Source of the DNA: Blastomonas sp.
GTDB taxonomy: Bacteria > Pseudomonadota > Alphaproteobacteria > Sphingomonadales > Sphingomonadaceae
Length of the DNA: 64,000 nt
Assembly: GCF_030373265.1 (NCBI RefSeq)
Contig: NZ_JAUCZC010000004.1
Span: 62,001 to 126,000 of the forward strand
Reading direction: 5' to 3'
This document shows, one piece after another, positions 33,213 through 41,953 of the stretch. The first letter of the stretch is position 1; every line of letters begins with the position of its first letter. A model generated the notes under the pieces. The model did no database searches. It was given only the letters and a program-made list of their open reading frames with translations, and was not told the DNA's origin. Both the position numbers and the translations under genes were made by a program.

Positions 33213-34430
33213 ATGCATCGACGCGGGCTGGCACTGGCGTTGGTGGTGGGGGGCCTGGTCGCATTGCCGTTGCCGGGAAGCGCGGCCCCTGCCCCGGGAT
33301 CGGGCGGTATTGACCGGCTCGAACAGGAACGCGCGGCCCTGGCCCGATCGCTGGCCGACGCCAAAGCCGCCGCACGCCGCAGCCTTCAGCTCGAACAGCA
33401 GGCTGCCAATGCCACCGAGGCCGCCGACCGCGCGCGGCGCGAAGCGCGAGCGCTCGCATCGCGGGTGCAGGAGGCCGAAGCCGACATCGCCGCCGCCGAA
33501 GCGCGGGTGACAATTGTCGCAACGTTGCAACGTGCCCAGAAAGCCCGGCTCGCCAGACGCCAGCAGCCCCTGGTGCGCCTCACTGCCGCGCTGCAGTCGC
33601 TGGCCCGGCGCCCGACCCTGTTGGCGCTGGTCCAGCCCGGATCGATCGACGATATGGTCCGCGTCCGCGCCGTGCTGGCAACCACCCTGCCGCGGGTCGA
33701 GGCAGAAACCGCCTTGCTGCGCCAGGACATAGAGCGCTCGGCCGATCTGGCCGCGCAAGCAACACGCGCCGCACGGTTGCAGCGCGAAGGTGCAATAGAG
33801 CTTGCCGAACGCCGCGCCGCGTTGGCCAGGCTTGAGACCCAATCGCGCACCCGGTCTCGTCAACTGGCGAGCACCTCGCGGCTGGAAGAGGAGCGCGCGC
33901 TGGGCCTGGGCGAGCGCGCACGCGATCTCAATGCGCTGGTCAGCGATATCGAGGCTAGCGGGTCACTGCGTGAAAGACTGGCTGCGCTGGATGGCCCGGT
34001 GCTCCGGCCACCACGCCCGCAGCAATCGCAGGTTGTCGAAAACGCGCCGCTGAGAGCCGGCAACGCCCGTCCCGCCTATCGCCTGCCGGTGATGGGCGCG
34101 GTGGTGGCTGGCTTCGGCGAGGTTGCCTCGAGCGGTGTCCGCTCACGCGGATTGACGATCGCCGCGCGCCCGGGAGCGCAGCTGATCGCGCCTGCCGATG
34201 GCCGTATCGGCTTTGCCGGCCGATACCGCGGCTTCGGACGGATCGTGATCATCGAGCATGTCGGCGGCTGGACCAGCCTGATCACCGGCATGGACCGCAC
34301 CGCGCTCAAGGTCGGAGAACGGGTCGCGCAGGGAGACCCCATCGGCCGTGCCGGGGACAGTCGCCCCCGGATCACGGTGGAATTGCGGCGCAACGGGCGA
34401 CCAATCGACATCGCGGCGCTGATAGCCTGA
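33213..34430 (+). CDS. EnvC-like amidase activator (degenerate LytM)
   Basis: A 405-residue periplasmic protein with a signal peptide (residues 1-25) and a long Ala/Arg/Glu coiled coil (residues 30-265). The C-terminal LytM domain has lost both zinc motifs: S-R-G-L-T-I replaces H-x-G-x-D and R-I-T-V-E-L-R replaces H-x-H. That is the state of E. coli EnvC, which activates AmiA/AmiB at the septum. It lies between rlmH and ctpA, a place typical for this family. GAGGG lies 8 bases upstream of the ATG. Confidence 0.88.
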   Translation: MHRRGLALALVVGGLVALPLPGSAAPAPGSGGIDRLEQERAALARSLADAKAAARRSLQLEQQAANATEAADRARREARALASRVQEAEADIAAAEARVTIVATLQRAQKARLARRQQPLVRLTAALQSLARRPTLLALVQPGSIDDMVRVRAVLATTLPRVEAETALLRQDIERSADLAAQATRAARLQREGAIELAERRAALARLETQSRTRSRQLASTSRLEEERALGLGERARDLNALVSDIEASGSLRERLAALDGPVLRPPRPQQSQVVENAPLRAGNARPAYRLPVMGAVVAGFGEVASSGVRSRGLTIAARPGAQLIAPADGRIGFAGRYRGFGRIVIIEHVGGWTSLITGMDRTALKVGERVAQGDPIGRAGDSRPRITVELRRNGRPIDIAALIA

Positions 34431-34671
34431 ATCGGCCGGGTTCACCTGCCAGAAAGGTCCGGCTGCTAGCTGTGTCATCTGGTCGAAGCGTATTGCGCGC
34501 TGATGGCAAAGCATCTGGCAATTCTCTGTCCGGACGCCTAGATTACACCTGCCGCGCTTTGGGGAATGCGTGACGATCATTGCCTGGGGGAACGCACTGG
34601 CCATCTGCATGGGCCTGGCGAACGAATCCGGGACCCAAGTTCGAGCCAGTTCAACAACAAGGTTGCGTTTG

Positions 34672-36048
34672 ATGATGAAGTCCCGCCTCGCCCGAGTTTC
34701 CGCAATCGCGCTCACCGTCGCGCTGGTGCCGGTGACGACGTCGGCTATCTCTCAGGTCGAATCCGACACCCAGGCAGAGATCGCCCGGTTCGTTGATATC
34801 TTCGAGCGCGTGAAAACCGATTATGTCGAGCCGGTGGACGACGACAAGCTGGTGCGCGGCGCCATCGACGGGATGCTGGCCAGCCTCGACCCGCACAGCA
34901 GCTATCTCGACGCGCGCGATTTCGACAATCTTCGCGCCCAAACCGAAGGCAAATACGGCGGGCTCGGCCTGTCGGTCACCATGCAGGACGGCGCGGTCAA
35001 GGTGATCGCCCCCACCCGCGAAACCCCCGCCGACAAGGCCGGGATCAAAGCGGGCGACTATATCACCCATCTTGACGGCAAGCTGATCTATGGCGGCACG
35101 CTCGACGATGCCGTCGACCAGATGCGCGGCGAGCCCGGCACCTCGATCAAGCTGACAATCGTGCGCGAAGGGCGCGACAAGCCGTTCGACGTCAGCCTGA
35201 CCCGCGCCATCATCGATCTCAAGCCCGTGAGCTGGGAGATCAAGGACGATATCGGCATCATCACCATCGCCAGCTTCACTGCCAGCGTTGGCGGCGACGT
35301 CGCCCAGGCGGTGCTGGGGATCGAGGAGAAGCTGGGTCGCAAGCCGGTGGGCTATGTGATCGACATGCGCTCCAACCCCGGCGGATTGCTGGACGAGGCG
35401 GTCGCGGTATCGGACGCGTTCCTTGAACGCGGCGAGATCGTGTCCCAGCGCGGTCGGCACAAAGGCGATATTGAACGCTATTACGCTCGCCCCGGCGATG
35501 TCACCGGCGGATTGCCGCTGATCGTGCTGGTCGATTCCGGCTCGGCGTCGGCCTCGGAGATCGTCGCAGGCGCGTTGCAGGATCACCGCCGCGCGCTGGT
35601 CATGGGTGAACGCAGTTTCGGCAAGGGTTCGGTACAGACGCTGTTGCCGCTGTCGCGCACCACCGCGCTCAAGCTCACCACCGCGCGCTATTTCACGCCG
35701 TCAGGCAATTCCGTGCAGGAAGGCGGGATCGAACCCGACATCGCGGTGCCACAGCTGTCCGACCCGGACTACAAGACCCGGATGAAGCTGCGCGAATCCG
35801 ATCTGCGTGGTCACCTGATCAACGAGATCGGGCTCGACGACAAGGACCTGGAAATCGACAAGCTTGCCGATCCGCGCTTCTCGATGACCACCGAACAGCT
35901 CAAGGAAAAGGGCATCGAGGACTTCCAGCTCTATTATGCGATGGCGACGCTCCAGCGCACCACGCTGGCAAGTGCTCGGTTGGCTGCAACCGGGCGGTCT
36001 CCTGCGCGTTCTACCGGGGTGACGCGCCCTTCGGTGCGCCGCAACTGA
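34672..36048 (+). CDS. ctpA: C-terminal processing protease CtpA (S41)
   Basis: A 458-residue periplasmic S41A protease with a signal sequence at the start. A PDZ domain (Y-G-G-L-G-L-S-V and G-I-K-A-G-D-Y-I) precedes the protease core. The catalytic Ser is in S-G-S-A-S-A-S-E-I, and the Lys in G-K-G-S-V-Q. R-S-N-P-G-G-L-L is also conserved. An Arg/Ser/Thr-rich tail of about 25 residues follows. I chose the ATG at 34672 (AAGG upstream; ATG-ATG tandem). The 241-base gap before it shows no other feature. CtpA proteins trim cell-wall endopeptidases and other envelope proteins. Confidence 0.92.
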   Translation: MMKSRLARVSAIALTVALVPVTTSAISQVESDTQAEIARFVDIFERVKTDYVEPVDDDKLVRGAIDGMLASLDPHSSYLDARDFDNLRAQTEGKYGGLGLSVTMQDGAVKVIAPTRETPADKAGIKAGDYITHLDGKLIYGGTLDDAVDQMRGEPGTSIKLTIVREGRDKPFDVSLTRAIIDLKPVSWEIKDDIGIITIASFTASVGGDVAQAVLGIEEKLGRKPVGYVIDMRSNPGGLLDEAVAVSDAFLERGEIVSQRGRHKGDIERYYARPGDVTGGLPLIVLVDSGSASASEIVAGALQDHRRALVMGERSFGKGSVQTLLPLSRTTALKLTTARYFTPSGNSVQEGGIEPDIAVPQLSDPDYKTRMKLRESDLRGHLINEIGLDDKDLEIDKLADPRFSMTTEQLKEKGIEDFQLYYAMATLQRTTLASARLAATGRSPARSTGVTRPSVRRN

Positions 36049-36105
36049 GCACGCGCTTTGCCGCTGCTCCGGTTTTCACTGCTCGTTTCGGGGGCCTGAT
36101 CTGAC

Positions 36106-36612
36106 ATGACATCGCGCGCGCCGCGTATCGCCGCTTGGCTGGCAATGCTCATTCCCGCCTTCATGCTGGCAGGGGCATTGGTCAGCCAGTACGTCTTTGG
36201 TCTCTACCCCTGCGAGATGTGCTACTGGCAGCGCTGGCCGCACTGGGTGGCGCTGGCGCTCGGTGTCATCGCCGTGCTTGCGGTCCGCCGCGTTCAGGGG
36301 CTCGCGATCGCGATGGCCGCACTGGCTGCGGTGGCGATCGCTGTCAGCGGTCTTATCGGCGGTTTCCACGCCGGTGTAGAATATGGCTGGTGGGAAGGAC
36401 TGACAAGCTGCGCCACCTCGGTGCCGGCAGGCGCCACCACCGACGACGTGCTCAATTCGATCATGGCTGCACCGCTGGTGCGCTGCGATACCGCGCCATG
36501 GTCAATGTTCGGCATCTCGCTCGCCGGCTATAATTTCCTCTTGTCGCTGGCCGGGGCCGCCGCCATCTATCTGCTGCTACGCCGCAGGAAACCGGGAACG
36601 ATAGTCGCATGA
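36106..36612 (+). CDS. dsbB: Disulfide bond formation protein B
   Basis: A 168-residue DsbB, an inner-membrane quinone oxidoreductase that reoxidises DsbA. Four TM helices. The first periplasmic loop has C36-E-M-C39, and the second has C102 and C127. R43 in W-Q-R-W is a quinone-contact candidate. It overlaps coq7 by ATGA, pairing a quinone-using enzyme with a quinone-making one. Confidence 0.92.
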   Translation: MTSRAPRIAAWLAMLIPAFMLAGALVSQYVFGLYPCEMCYWQRWPHWVALALGVIAVLAVRRVQGLAIAMAALAAVAIAVSGLIGGFHAGVEYGWWEGLTSCATSVPAGATTDDVLNSIMAAPLVRCDTAPWSMFGISLAGYNFLLSLAGAAAIYLLLRRRKPGTIVA

Positions 36613-37157
36613 CCCAGCAGAACGAGCAGCTTGAACCTGTAAAGCGGGATCTCAATCTCGAAGAGATGATCCGGGTGAACCAGGCTGGCGAGTATGGCGC
36701 GACACGGATTTACGCCGGGCAGCGGGCGGTGATGGGCGATACCGGTCCAGAAGCCCGCGCGATTGCCGGGATGGCAGAACAGGAGGAGGTGCATCGCGCG
36801 TTCTTCGACAAGATGATGGCCGAACGCGGGGTCCGCCCGACGGCGTTGCAGCCGTTCTGGAACGTCGCAGGCTTTGGCCTTGGCGCAGTCACCGCGCTGA
36901 TCGGCCCCAAGGCAGCGATGGCGTGCACCGTCGCGGTCGAAACCGAAATTGACCGGCATTATTCCGAGCAGCTCGACGCGCTCGGCGAGAGCGATCCCGA
37001 GCTGAGCGCGGCAATTTCGAAGTTCCGCGACGAAGAGCTTGAGCACAAGGAACGGGCACTCGCCGAAGGCGCCGAACAGGCGTTTGGCTATCCGGTGATG
37101 AGTGCGGTGATCCGCATGGGATGCCGCGCTGCAATCTCGCTGTCCAAGCGAATTTGA
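36609..37157 (+). CDS. coq7: Coq7-type 5-demethoxyubiquinone hydroxylase
   Basis: A 182-residue di-iron hydroxylase of ubiquinone synthesis. Iron ligands sit in V-N-Q-A-G-E-Y-G-A (Glu), E-Q-E-E-V-H-R-A-F (Glu, His), T-E-I-D-R-H-Y (Glu) and E-L-E-H-K-E (Glu, His), the full Coq7 set. It is membrane-associated through the F-G-L-G-A-V-T-A-L region. It overlaps dsbB. Confidence 0.93.
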   Translation: MTQQNEQLEPVKRDLNLEEMIRVNQAGEYGATRIYAGQRAVMGDTGPEARAIAGMAEQEEVHRAFFDKMMAERGVRPTALQPFWNVAGFGLGAVTALIGPKAAMACTVAVETEIDRHYSEQLDALGESDPELSAAISKFRDEELEHKERALAEGAEQAFGYPVMSAVIRMGCRAAISLSKRI

Positions 37158-37233
37158 CCCCGGCCATAACCCCCCGTTCATCCGGGGACAGATAGACGCA
37201 AGGCAGCAATGCCGAAATGTGGAGGAATTGACG

Positions 37234-37824
37234 ATGAAGACCGGAACCCTGGCAGCACTGCTGCTCATCGGAACGGCCATCGCCGCGCCCGCCACGGCTC
37301 AGGATTCTGCCGGCGACAAGGTCGTGCAGAGGATCGTCTATGGGAACGAGGCGTGCGAGCCATCAACCAATCCCAATGAGATCGTCGTCTGCATGCGGAT
37401 GGACGAGCAGGAGCGCTACCGCATTCCGGAAAAGCTGCGCAGCGATCCCAATTCGATCGCCAACACATCCTGGACCGAACGCGTCCGTTCGATGGAAACC
37501 GTCGGCAATTTCGGCACTGACAGCTGCTCGCCCGTCGGCGCAGGCGGCTTTACCGGTTGCACCCAGTCGCTGGTTCAGGCGGCACGCGCCGAAAAGCGCA
37601 CGGGTGAAGAGGCAGTTGCCGGGCGCCTGATCGAGGAAGAGCGCCAGCGGCGTCTGTCGAACATCGATTCCGATGCCGCTGCGGTCGAGGCCCGCGAGGA
37701 AGAAATTTCGGTCGAGCTCGAGCAGCGCAGGGCGGAGCGCGAGGCGGCAGCCGCAGCGATGCAGGCCCAGGCCAGCGGCGAGCCTGCACCCAGGCCAGAG
37801 CCCGAAGCCCCCTCTCCCGAGTAA
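37234..37824 (+). CDS. Secreted Cys-containing protein with charged tail, unknown function
   Basis: A 196-residue exported protein; the signal peptide ends at A-T-A-Q. The first 90 mature residues contain A-C-E, V-V-C-M-R-M, D-S-C-S-P-V and F-T-G-C-T, four Cys likely to pair. The last ~80 residues are a Glu/Arg/Ala helix ending in a Pro/Glu tail. The P-N-E-I-V-V-C block recurs in small sphingomonad envelope proteins as I remember them, but I know no function. GGAGG precedes the ATG at 37234. Confidence 0.75.
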   Translation: MKTGTLAALLLIGTAIAAPATAQDSAGDKVVQRIVYGNEACEPSTNPNEIVVCMRMDEQERYRIPEKLRSDPNSIANTSWTERVRSMETVGNFGTDSCSPVGAGGFTGCTQSLVQAARAEKRTGEEAVAGRLIEEERQRRLSNIDSDAAAVEAREEEISVELEQRRAEREAAAAAMQAQASGEPAPRPEPEAPSPE

Positions 37825-37934
37825 CGGCCTGCGCCATTCAGCCATCTACCGACTTGCGCGACTAACACACCTCCCCCATATATGCGGTGCGGGCCTGTTC
37901 TGGCCGCGCGTCACTGTCGGGAGTATCGGGGAAC

Positions 37935-38462
37935 ATGTCGACGTCCATGGCTGAAATGCTCGCTCCGCCCGTCGAGCCGGTTTCGGCTCTGAGCGAAGGC
38001 CTGCGCCCGGTGGAACCCGGCTATGCCCATGTCATCCGGCTGACCGTCTTAATCACCGTCCTGCCCTTCGTGGTCGGCGCAGGCGTCCTCGAGACCGTGA
38101 CGGCCGTGAAGGGATGGATGCAGCCCGGCGCGATCCTCGTACCGGTGCTAGCCTTGGCCGCGTTCATCGTGGTGTTCCTGCCACAGCGCAAATGGCGGCG
38201 CTGGGGCTATAGCGGCGCCGACGAACAGCTGCGCGTGGCACGCGGCTGGCTGTTCCGCACGGACACGATCGTTCCGTTCAAGCGCATCCAGCATATCGAT
38301 GTCGCACAAGGGCCGGTCGAGCGTCTCTTTGGCCTGGCCAGCCTGACGGTGCATACCGCGGGCACGCACAACTCCATCGTCACCCTGCCCGGCCTCACCC
38401 GCGACGACGCCGAGGTGATGCGCGATGCGATGCGGCTGCACATCCGCCGCGAGGCCGAATGA
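37935..38462 (+). CDS. PH-domain membrane protein (YdbS-like)
   Basis: A 175-residue protein with two TM segments (residues 36-56 and 66-82) and one bacterial PH-like domain (bPH2/DUF304). The domain has R-I-Q-H-I-D-V-A-Q-G-P-V-E-R-L-F-G-L-A-S-L and a T-A-G-T-H block. It overlaps the next, larger PH protein by ATGA, the same order as ydbS-ydbT in Bacillus. The start uses the ATG at 37935 with GGGGA upstream. Confidence 0.85.
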   Translation: MSTSMAEMLAPPVEPVSALSEGLRPVEPGYAHVIRLTVLITVLPFVVGAGVLETVTAVKGWMQPGAILVPVLALAAFIVVFLPQRKWRRWGYSGADEQLRVARGWLFRTDTIVPFKRIQHIDVAQGPVERLFGLASLTVHTAGTHNSIVTLPGLTRDDAEVMRDAMRLHIRREAE

Positions 38463-39970
38463 GCGACGTTTCGGGCATGGTCGCCTCTTCGGTGCCGACC
38501 GAACCGGGAACCGAGCGGCGGCTGCATCCGCTGACCCTCATGCTCGACCTGTCACGCCAGCTTCCTCAAGCGCTGATCGGCCTGATCGCACTGAGGCTCA
38601 GCGGACCTGACGAGATCCGCAGCTGGGTTGCCCTTATCGCCTTTGTCGCCATCGTTGCGATGTTCGGCACCACTTTCTGGAAGTGGTGGCGCTTTTCCTA
38701 CCGGCTCGATCCGCAAGAGCTCCGCATCGCCAGCGGCATCATCAGCCGCAACGTGCGATCGATACCCTACGAGCGCATTCAGGACGTGAACCTCGAACAG
38801 GGGTTGCTCTCCCGGATGCTGGGCATGGCCAAGGTCCGGCTGGAGACCGGCAGCAGCGGCAGTGGCGACGAGGGCGTGCTCGACTCGGTCGATCTGGCTG
38901 AAGCAGGACGGCTGCGCGACGTCATCCGCCTGCGCAAAGCGGTTCAGGCGGGGGCTTCCGACCCGCAAGCCGATGCTGTGCCCTTACCAGCCGAAGCCGA
39001 TACCCCCCCAATGTTCGCGATGGACACCCGCCGCGTGCTGACCGCAGGCGTGTTCAATTTCTCGCTGGTGTTCTTCGCGCTCATCGGCGCGCTGGTCAAC
39101 AACCTCGATTTTCTGCTGCCCGGCGATATCTGGGATCCGCGCCGCCTGCTCGACCTGCTGGGGCTGGATGACCTTTTCGCTGCGCTCGATATCGCCGCGC
39201 GCGTGCTGTCGGTGATCGCGGCGCTGTTCGGCCTGCTGGTGATCGGTCTGATCGGCGGCATCATCCGCACCGGCTTGCGCGAACACGGCTTCCGGCTCGA
39301 CCGCACCGAAACCGGCTTTCGCAGGCGGCGCGGGCTGATCACGCTGACCGATGTGGTGATGCCGCTGCACCGTATCCAGGCGGCGGTGATCGCGACCGGC
39401 CCGGTGCGGCGGCGGCTGGGCTGGTTCGAGCTCAAGGTGCAGAGCCTTGCCAGCGACAGCGAGAAGGACAGCGACCATTCGGTCGCCCCGCTGGCGCATG
39501 CCGAGGAGGTTCGCGCGATCCTGAACGAGACCGGCATCCGCTGGGACACCGACTATCCTCAGATGCGGAGCGTCGATCCGGCGATGTGGTGGGTGCCTTT
39601 GGTCTTCGCGTTGCCCGTGCCGATGGTCGGTATCGCGGTTTCCGCCACGCTGGCAAATCCCTGGCTCGCGCTGCTGTATGTCCTGCTTCCCGTCGTGCCT
39701 CTGTGCAGCTGGCTGCATTGGCGGGCGCACCGTTACGCGCTTGAGGGCGGCCAGCTTTATGTCCGCGACGGATTTTGGGCGCAACGGTTGACACTGCTTC
39801 CGCTGCGCCGGGTGCAGAGCGTCGACATCAAGCAGAGCGCGGTCAGCCGCTTCATCGGGCTGGCAGAGGTCGAGATTGGCGTAGCGGGACGGTCAACCGC
39901 GGTGACGGTCCACGCCATCCCGCTCCAAGAGGCAATCGCGTTGCGAACCCGGCTGATTGCGATCAGCTGA
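38459..39970 (+). CDS. PH-domain membrane protein (YdbT-like)
   Basis: A 503-residue protein with paired TM segments and three bPH2 domains. The domains show as R-I-Q-D-V-N-L-E-Q-G-L-L-S-R-M-L-G, R-I-Q-A-A-V-I-A-T-G-P-V-R-R-R-L-G and R-V-Q-S-V-D-I-K-Q-S-A-V-S-R-F-I-G. The triple repeat is typical of YdbT. With the upstream gene it should form one membrane complex; the pair has been tied to resistance to amphipathic antimicrobials in Bacillus. Its end overlaps the DUF2306-like gene by 8 bases. Confidence 0.88.
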   Translation: MSDVSGMVASSVPTEPGTERRLHPLTLMLDLSRQLPQALIGLIALRLSGPDEIRSWVALIAFVAIVAMFGTTFWKWWRFSYRLDPQELRIASGIISRNVRSIPYERIQDVNLEQGLLSRMLGMAKVRLETGSSGSGDEGVLDSVDLAEAGRLRDVIRLRKAVQAGASDPQADAVPLPAEADTPPMFAMDTRRVLTAGVFNFSLVFFALIGALVNNLDFLLPGDIWDPRRLLDLLGLDDLFAALDIAARVLSVIAALFGLLVIGLIGGIIRTGLREHGFRLDRTETGFRRRRGLITLTDVVMPLHRIQAAVIATGPVRRRLGWFELKVQSLASDSEKDSDHSVAPLAHAEEVRAILNETGIRWDTDYPQMRSVDPAMWWVPLVFALPVPMVGIAVSATLANPWLALLYVLLPVVPLCSWLHWRAHRYALEGGQLYVRDGFWAQRLTLLPLRRVQSVDIKQSAVSRFIGLAEVEIGVAGRSTAVTVHAIPLQEAIALRTRLIAIS

Positions 39971-40472
39971 ACAGCCAGCGACCGAGCATCCGATCGAACG
40001 GGAAGGTGAAGAATCCCGCGATCAGAAGCGCGCCGAACACCATGCCACGCACCGCGCTGCGGTGACGGTCGATCTTGTGGTTGCGCGCGGTCCACCAGAT
40101 GATCGGCACCTGGATCACCGTCCAGACCGACAGGATGTGGATCGGGCTGAAGCCGCCCCATTGATTGGTGCGGATGCCGAAGGACAAGGCGGCGGTGGCG
40201 AACATCGCCAGCACCCACACGGTGCCCAGCCGACGATGGGTCCTGTCGCCGCGGCGGCGCAGCAGCATCACCGGGGTCAGCGCGAGGGCGGTGGTGATGG
40301 TTGCCAGATGCAGCAGGACGAACGCTGGCACACGCGGCAGATCGGCCGCGCCCTTAGTTACTGCGATGACCACGCACCCCAGCAACACCAGTGCCGCAAT
40401 GGCCATCGCCTGTTCCAAACGATCTGGCGCGAGCGATCGCACCGGTGCTGAAGTTCCTGCAATGCTGGCCAT
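39963..40472 (-). CDS. DUF2306-like multi-TM protein
   Basis: A 169-residue integral membrane protein with four to five TM helices. The H-R-R-L-G-T-V-W-V block after the second TM and the conserved His and Trp residues match DUF2306 proteins. Function is unknown. I used the ATG at 40472. Confidence 0.75.
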   Translation of the reverse strand: MASIAGTSAPVRSLAPDRLEQAMAIAALVLLGCVVIAVTKGAADLPRVPAFVLLHLATITTALALTPVMLLRRRGDRTHRRLGTVWVLAMFATAALSFGIRTNQWGGFSPIHILSVWTVIQVPIIWWTARNHKIDRHRSAVRGMVFGALLIAGFFTFPFDRMLGRWLFS

Positions 40473-40553
40473 GATTTGAGCGCCCCCCCTCAAAACGGAC
40501 TCGCCAAATTATGAATTGTCAGCCGCTGGCATGCAAGACGCGGGCACCGGAAA

Positions 40554-40733
40554 TCAAAAATCGATGGCGATGCCTTTGAGCTCCCAGTCGCCGAACCGGG
40601 TCGGGCCACGCGCGGCCTCTTCTGCCTGAACGTCGGAGATCGGTTGCGGCGTGGGAGCCGGATCGGCATTGGCCCAGTGCGCAGGCGGCTTGACGTGATC
40701 AGGGCGGCGGGTTGCGCGGGGTGTTTCGGGCAT
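40554..40733 (-). CDS. DUF1674 / SDHAF4-type succinate dehydrogenase assembly factor
   Basis: A 59-residue protein. It ends in T-R-F-G-D-W-E-L-K-G-I-A-I-D-F, the defining C-terminus of DUF1674. Eukaryotic SDHAF4 has the same ending and helps load flavinylated SdhA into complex II. The N-terminal part is Pro/Ala-rich and disordered. It is divergent from htpX across 139 bases. Confidence 0.85.
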   Translation of the reverse strand: MPETPRATRRPDHVKPPAHWANADPAPTPQPISDVQAEEAARGPTRFGDWELKGIAIDF

Positions 40734-40872
40734 CGGATCGGGTCCTCATGTCAGCGCAGCGCGGATTGAAAGCCCGCCGCGCGATATTACATCTGATGCA
40801 GGCAATATGGGGCAGACCGGCGCAATGTGAACCGGCGCCAAGCCCGATAGACAAGGACTGAAGAGAAAAACG

Positions 40873-41754
40873 ATGAACGGGATGAAGACGACCATGCTGT
40901 TGGCGGCGCTCACCGCGCTGTTCATGGCGCTGGGCTTTACGCTGGGCGGTCCGCGTGGTGCGGTGATCGCGCTGCTGTTTGCCGCGGGCATGAATCTGTT
41001 CACGTTCTGGAACGCCGACAAGATCGTACTGAAGATGCACAATGCGGTCGAGGTGGATGCCAACAGCCACCCCGATTTCTACACGCTGGTCGCCAGGCTG
41101 GCTGAGCGTGGCGGGCTGCCGATGCCGCGCGTGTACATCATCGATCAGCCGGCGCCCAACGCGTTCGCAACGGGCCGCAACCCTGAAAACGCCGCGGTCG
41201 CAGCGACCACCGGGCTGCTTGATATGCTCAGCCGCGACGAGGTCGAGGGCGTGATGGCGCACGAGCTGGCGCATGTGAAGAACCGCGATACCTTGATCAT
41301 GACCATGGTCGCGACGATCGCCGGCGCGATCTCGATGCTCGCCAATTTCGGCCTGTTCTTCCGTGACGACAACCGCAACCCGTGGGCGTCGATCCTCGCC
41401 GTGATCGTCGCACCGTTCGCGGCGATGATCGTCCAGATGGCGATCAGCCGCACCCGCGAGTTCGGTGCCGACCGGGGCGGTGCGGAGATCAGCGGCAAGC
41501 CGATGGCGCTCGCCTCGGCGCTCGCGCGGATATCGAGCCAGGCGCAGCGGATTCGCAACCCGGTGGTCGAACGCAATCCGGCCGCAGCGCAGCTGTATAT
41601 CGTGCCCTCGGGAGTCAAGGCGCTGTTCTCGACTCACCCGGACACCGGCGACCGCATCGCCGCGCTGGAAGCGATCGCGCGCGACATGGGGGCTGCGCCT
41701 GCCGCTGTGCCCTCACGCCGAGGCAGCGCGCTCGATCCGCTGGGGCGTGGGTGA
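40873..41754 (+). CDS. htpX: Membrane zinc protease HtpX
   Basis: A 293-residue M48B protease that degrades damaged inner-membrane proteins. Two N-terminal TM helices are followed by H-E-L-A-H-V (zinc HExxH), two more TM segments, and S-R-T-R-E-F-G-A-D with the third ligand Glu. Its C-terminus ends in a Pro/Ser/Arg tail. It sits upstream of rsmB across a repeat. Confidence 0.94.
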   Translation: MNGMKTTMLLAALTALFMALGFTLGGPRGAVIALLFAAGMNLFTFWNADKIVLKMHNAVEVDANSHPDFYTLVARLAERGGLPMPRVYIIDQPAPNAFATGRNPENAAVAATTGLLDMLSRDEVEGVMAHELAHVKNRDTLIMTMVATIAGAISMLANFGLFFRDDNRNPWASILAVIVAPFAAMIVQMAISRTREFGADRGGAEISGKPMALASALARISSQAQRIRNPVVERNPAAAQLYIVPSGVKALFSTHPDTGDRIAALEAIARDMGAAPAAVPSRRGSALDPLGRG

Positions 41755-41760
41755 CAGATG

Positions 41761-41896
41761 TCCTCTCCCCTACCGCTTGCGGGAGGGGCAGGTCCGGCTT
41801 GCCGGACCGGGGTGGGCTGGGGCACAATTGGCTGTTCAGGCCCACCCCGTCTTCGCCTTCGGCTCAGCCACCCCTCCCGCATGCGGGAGGGGAGAG
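41761..41896. repeat. Family C intergenic palindromic repeat, copy 2
   Basis: CCTCTCCCCTACCGCTTGCGGGAGGGG starts the element and CCCCTCCCGCATGCGGGAGGGG closes it. Between are GGTCCGGCTTGCCGGACC and the pair GGGTGGGCTGGG/CCCACCC. It fills most of the htpX-rsmB gap. Confidence 0.8.
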
Positions 41897-41953
41897 ACAG
41901 CGGGCAAAATCGACGCATTTGATTTGTACCGCCACCAGGCCTAACGCGCTGCG

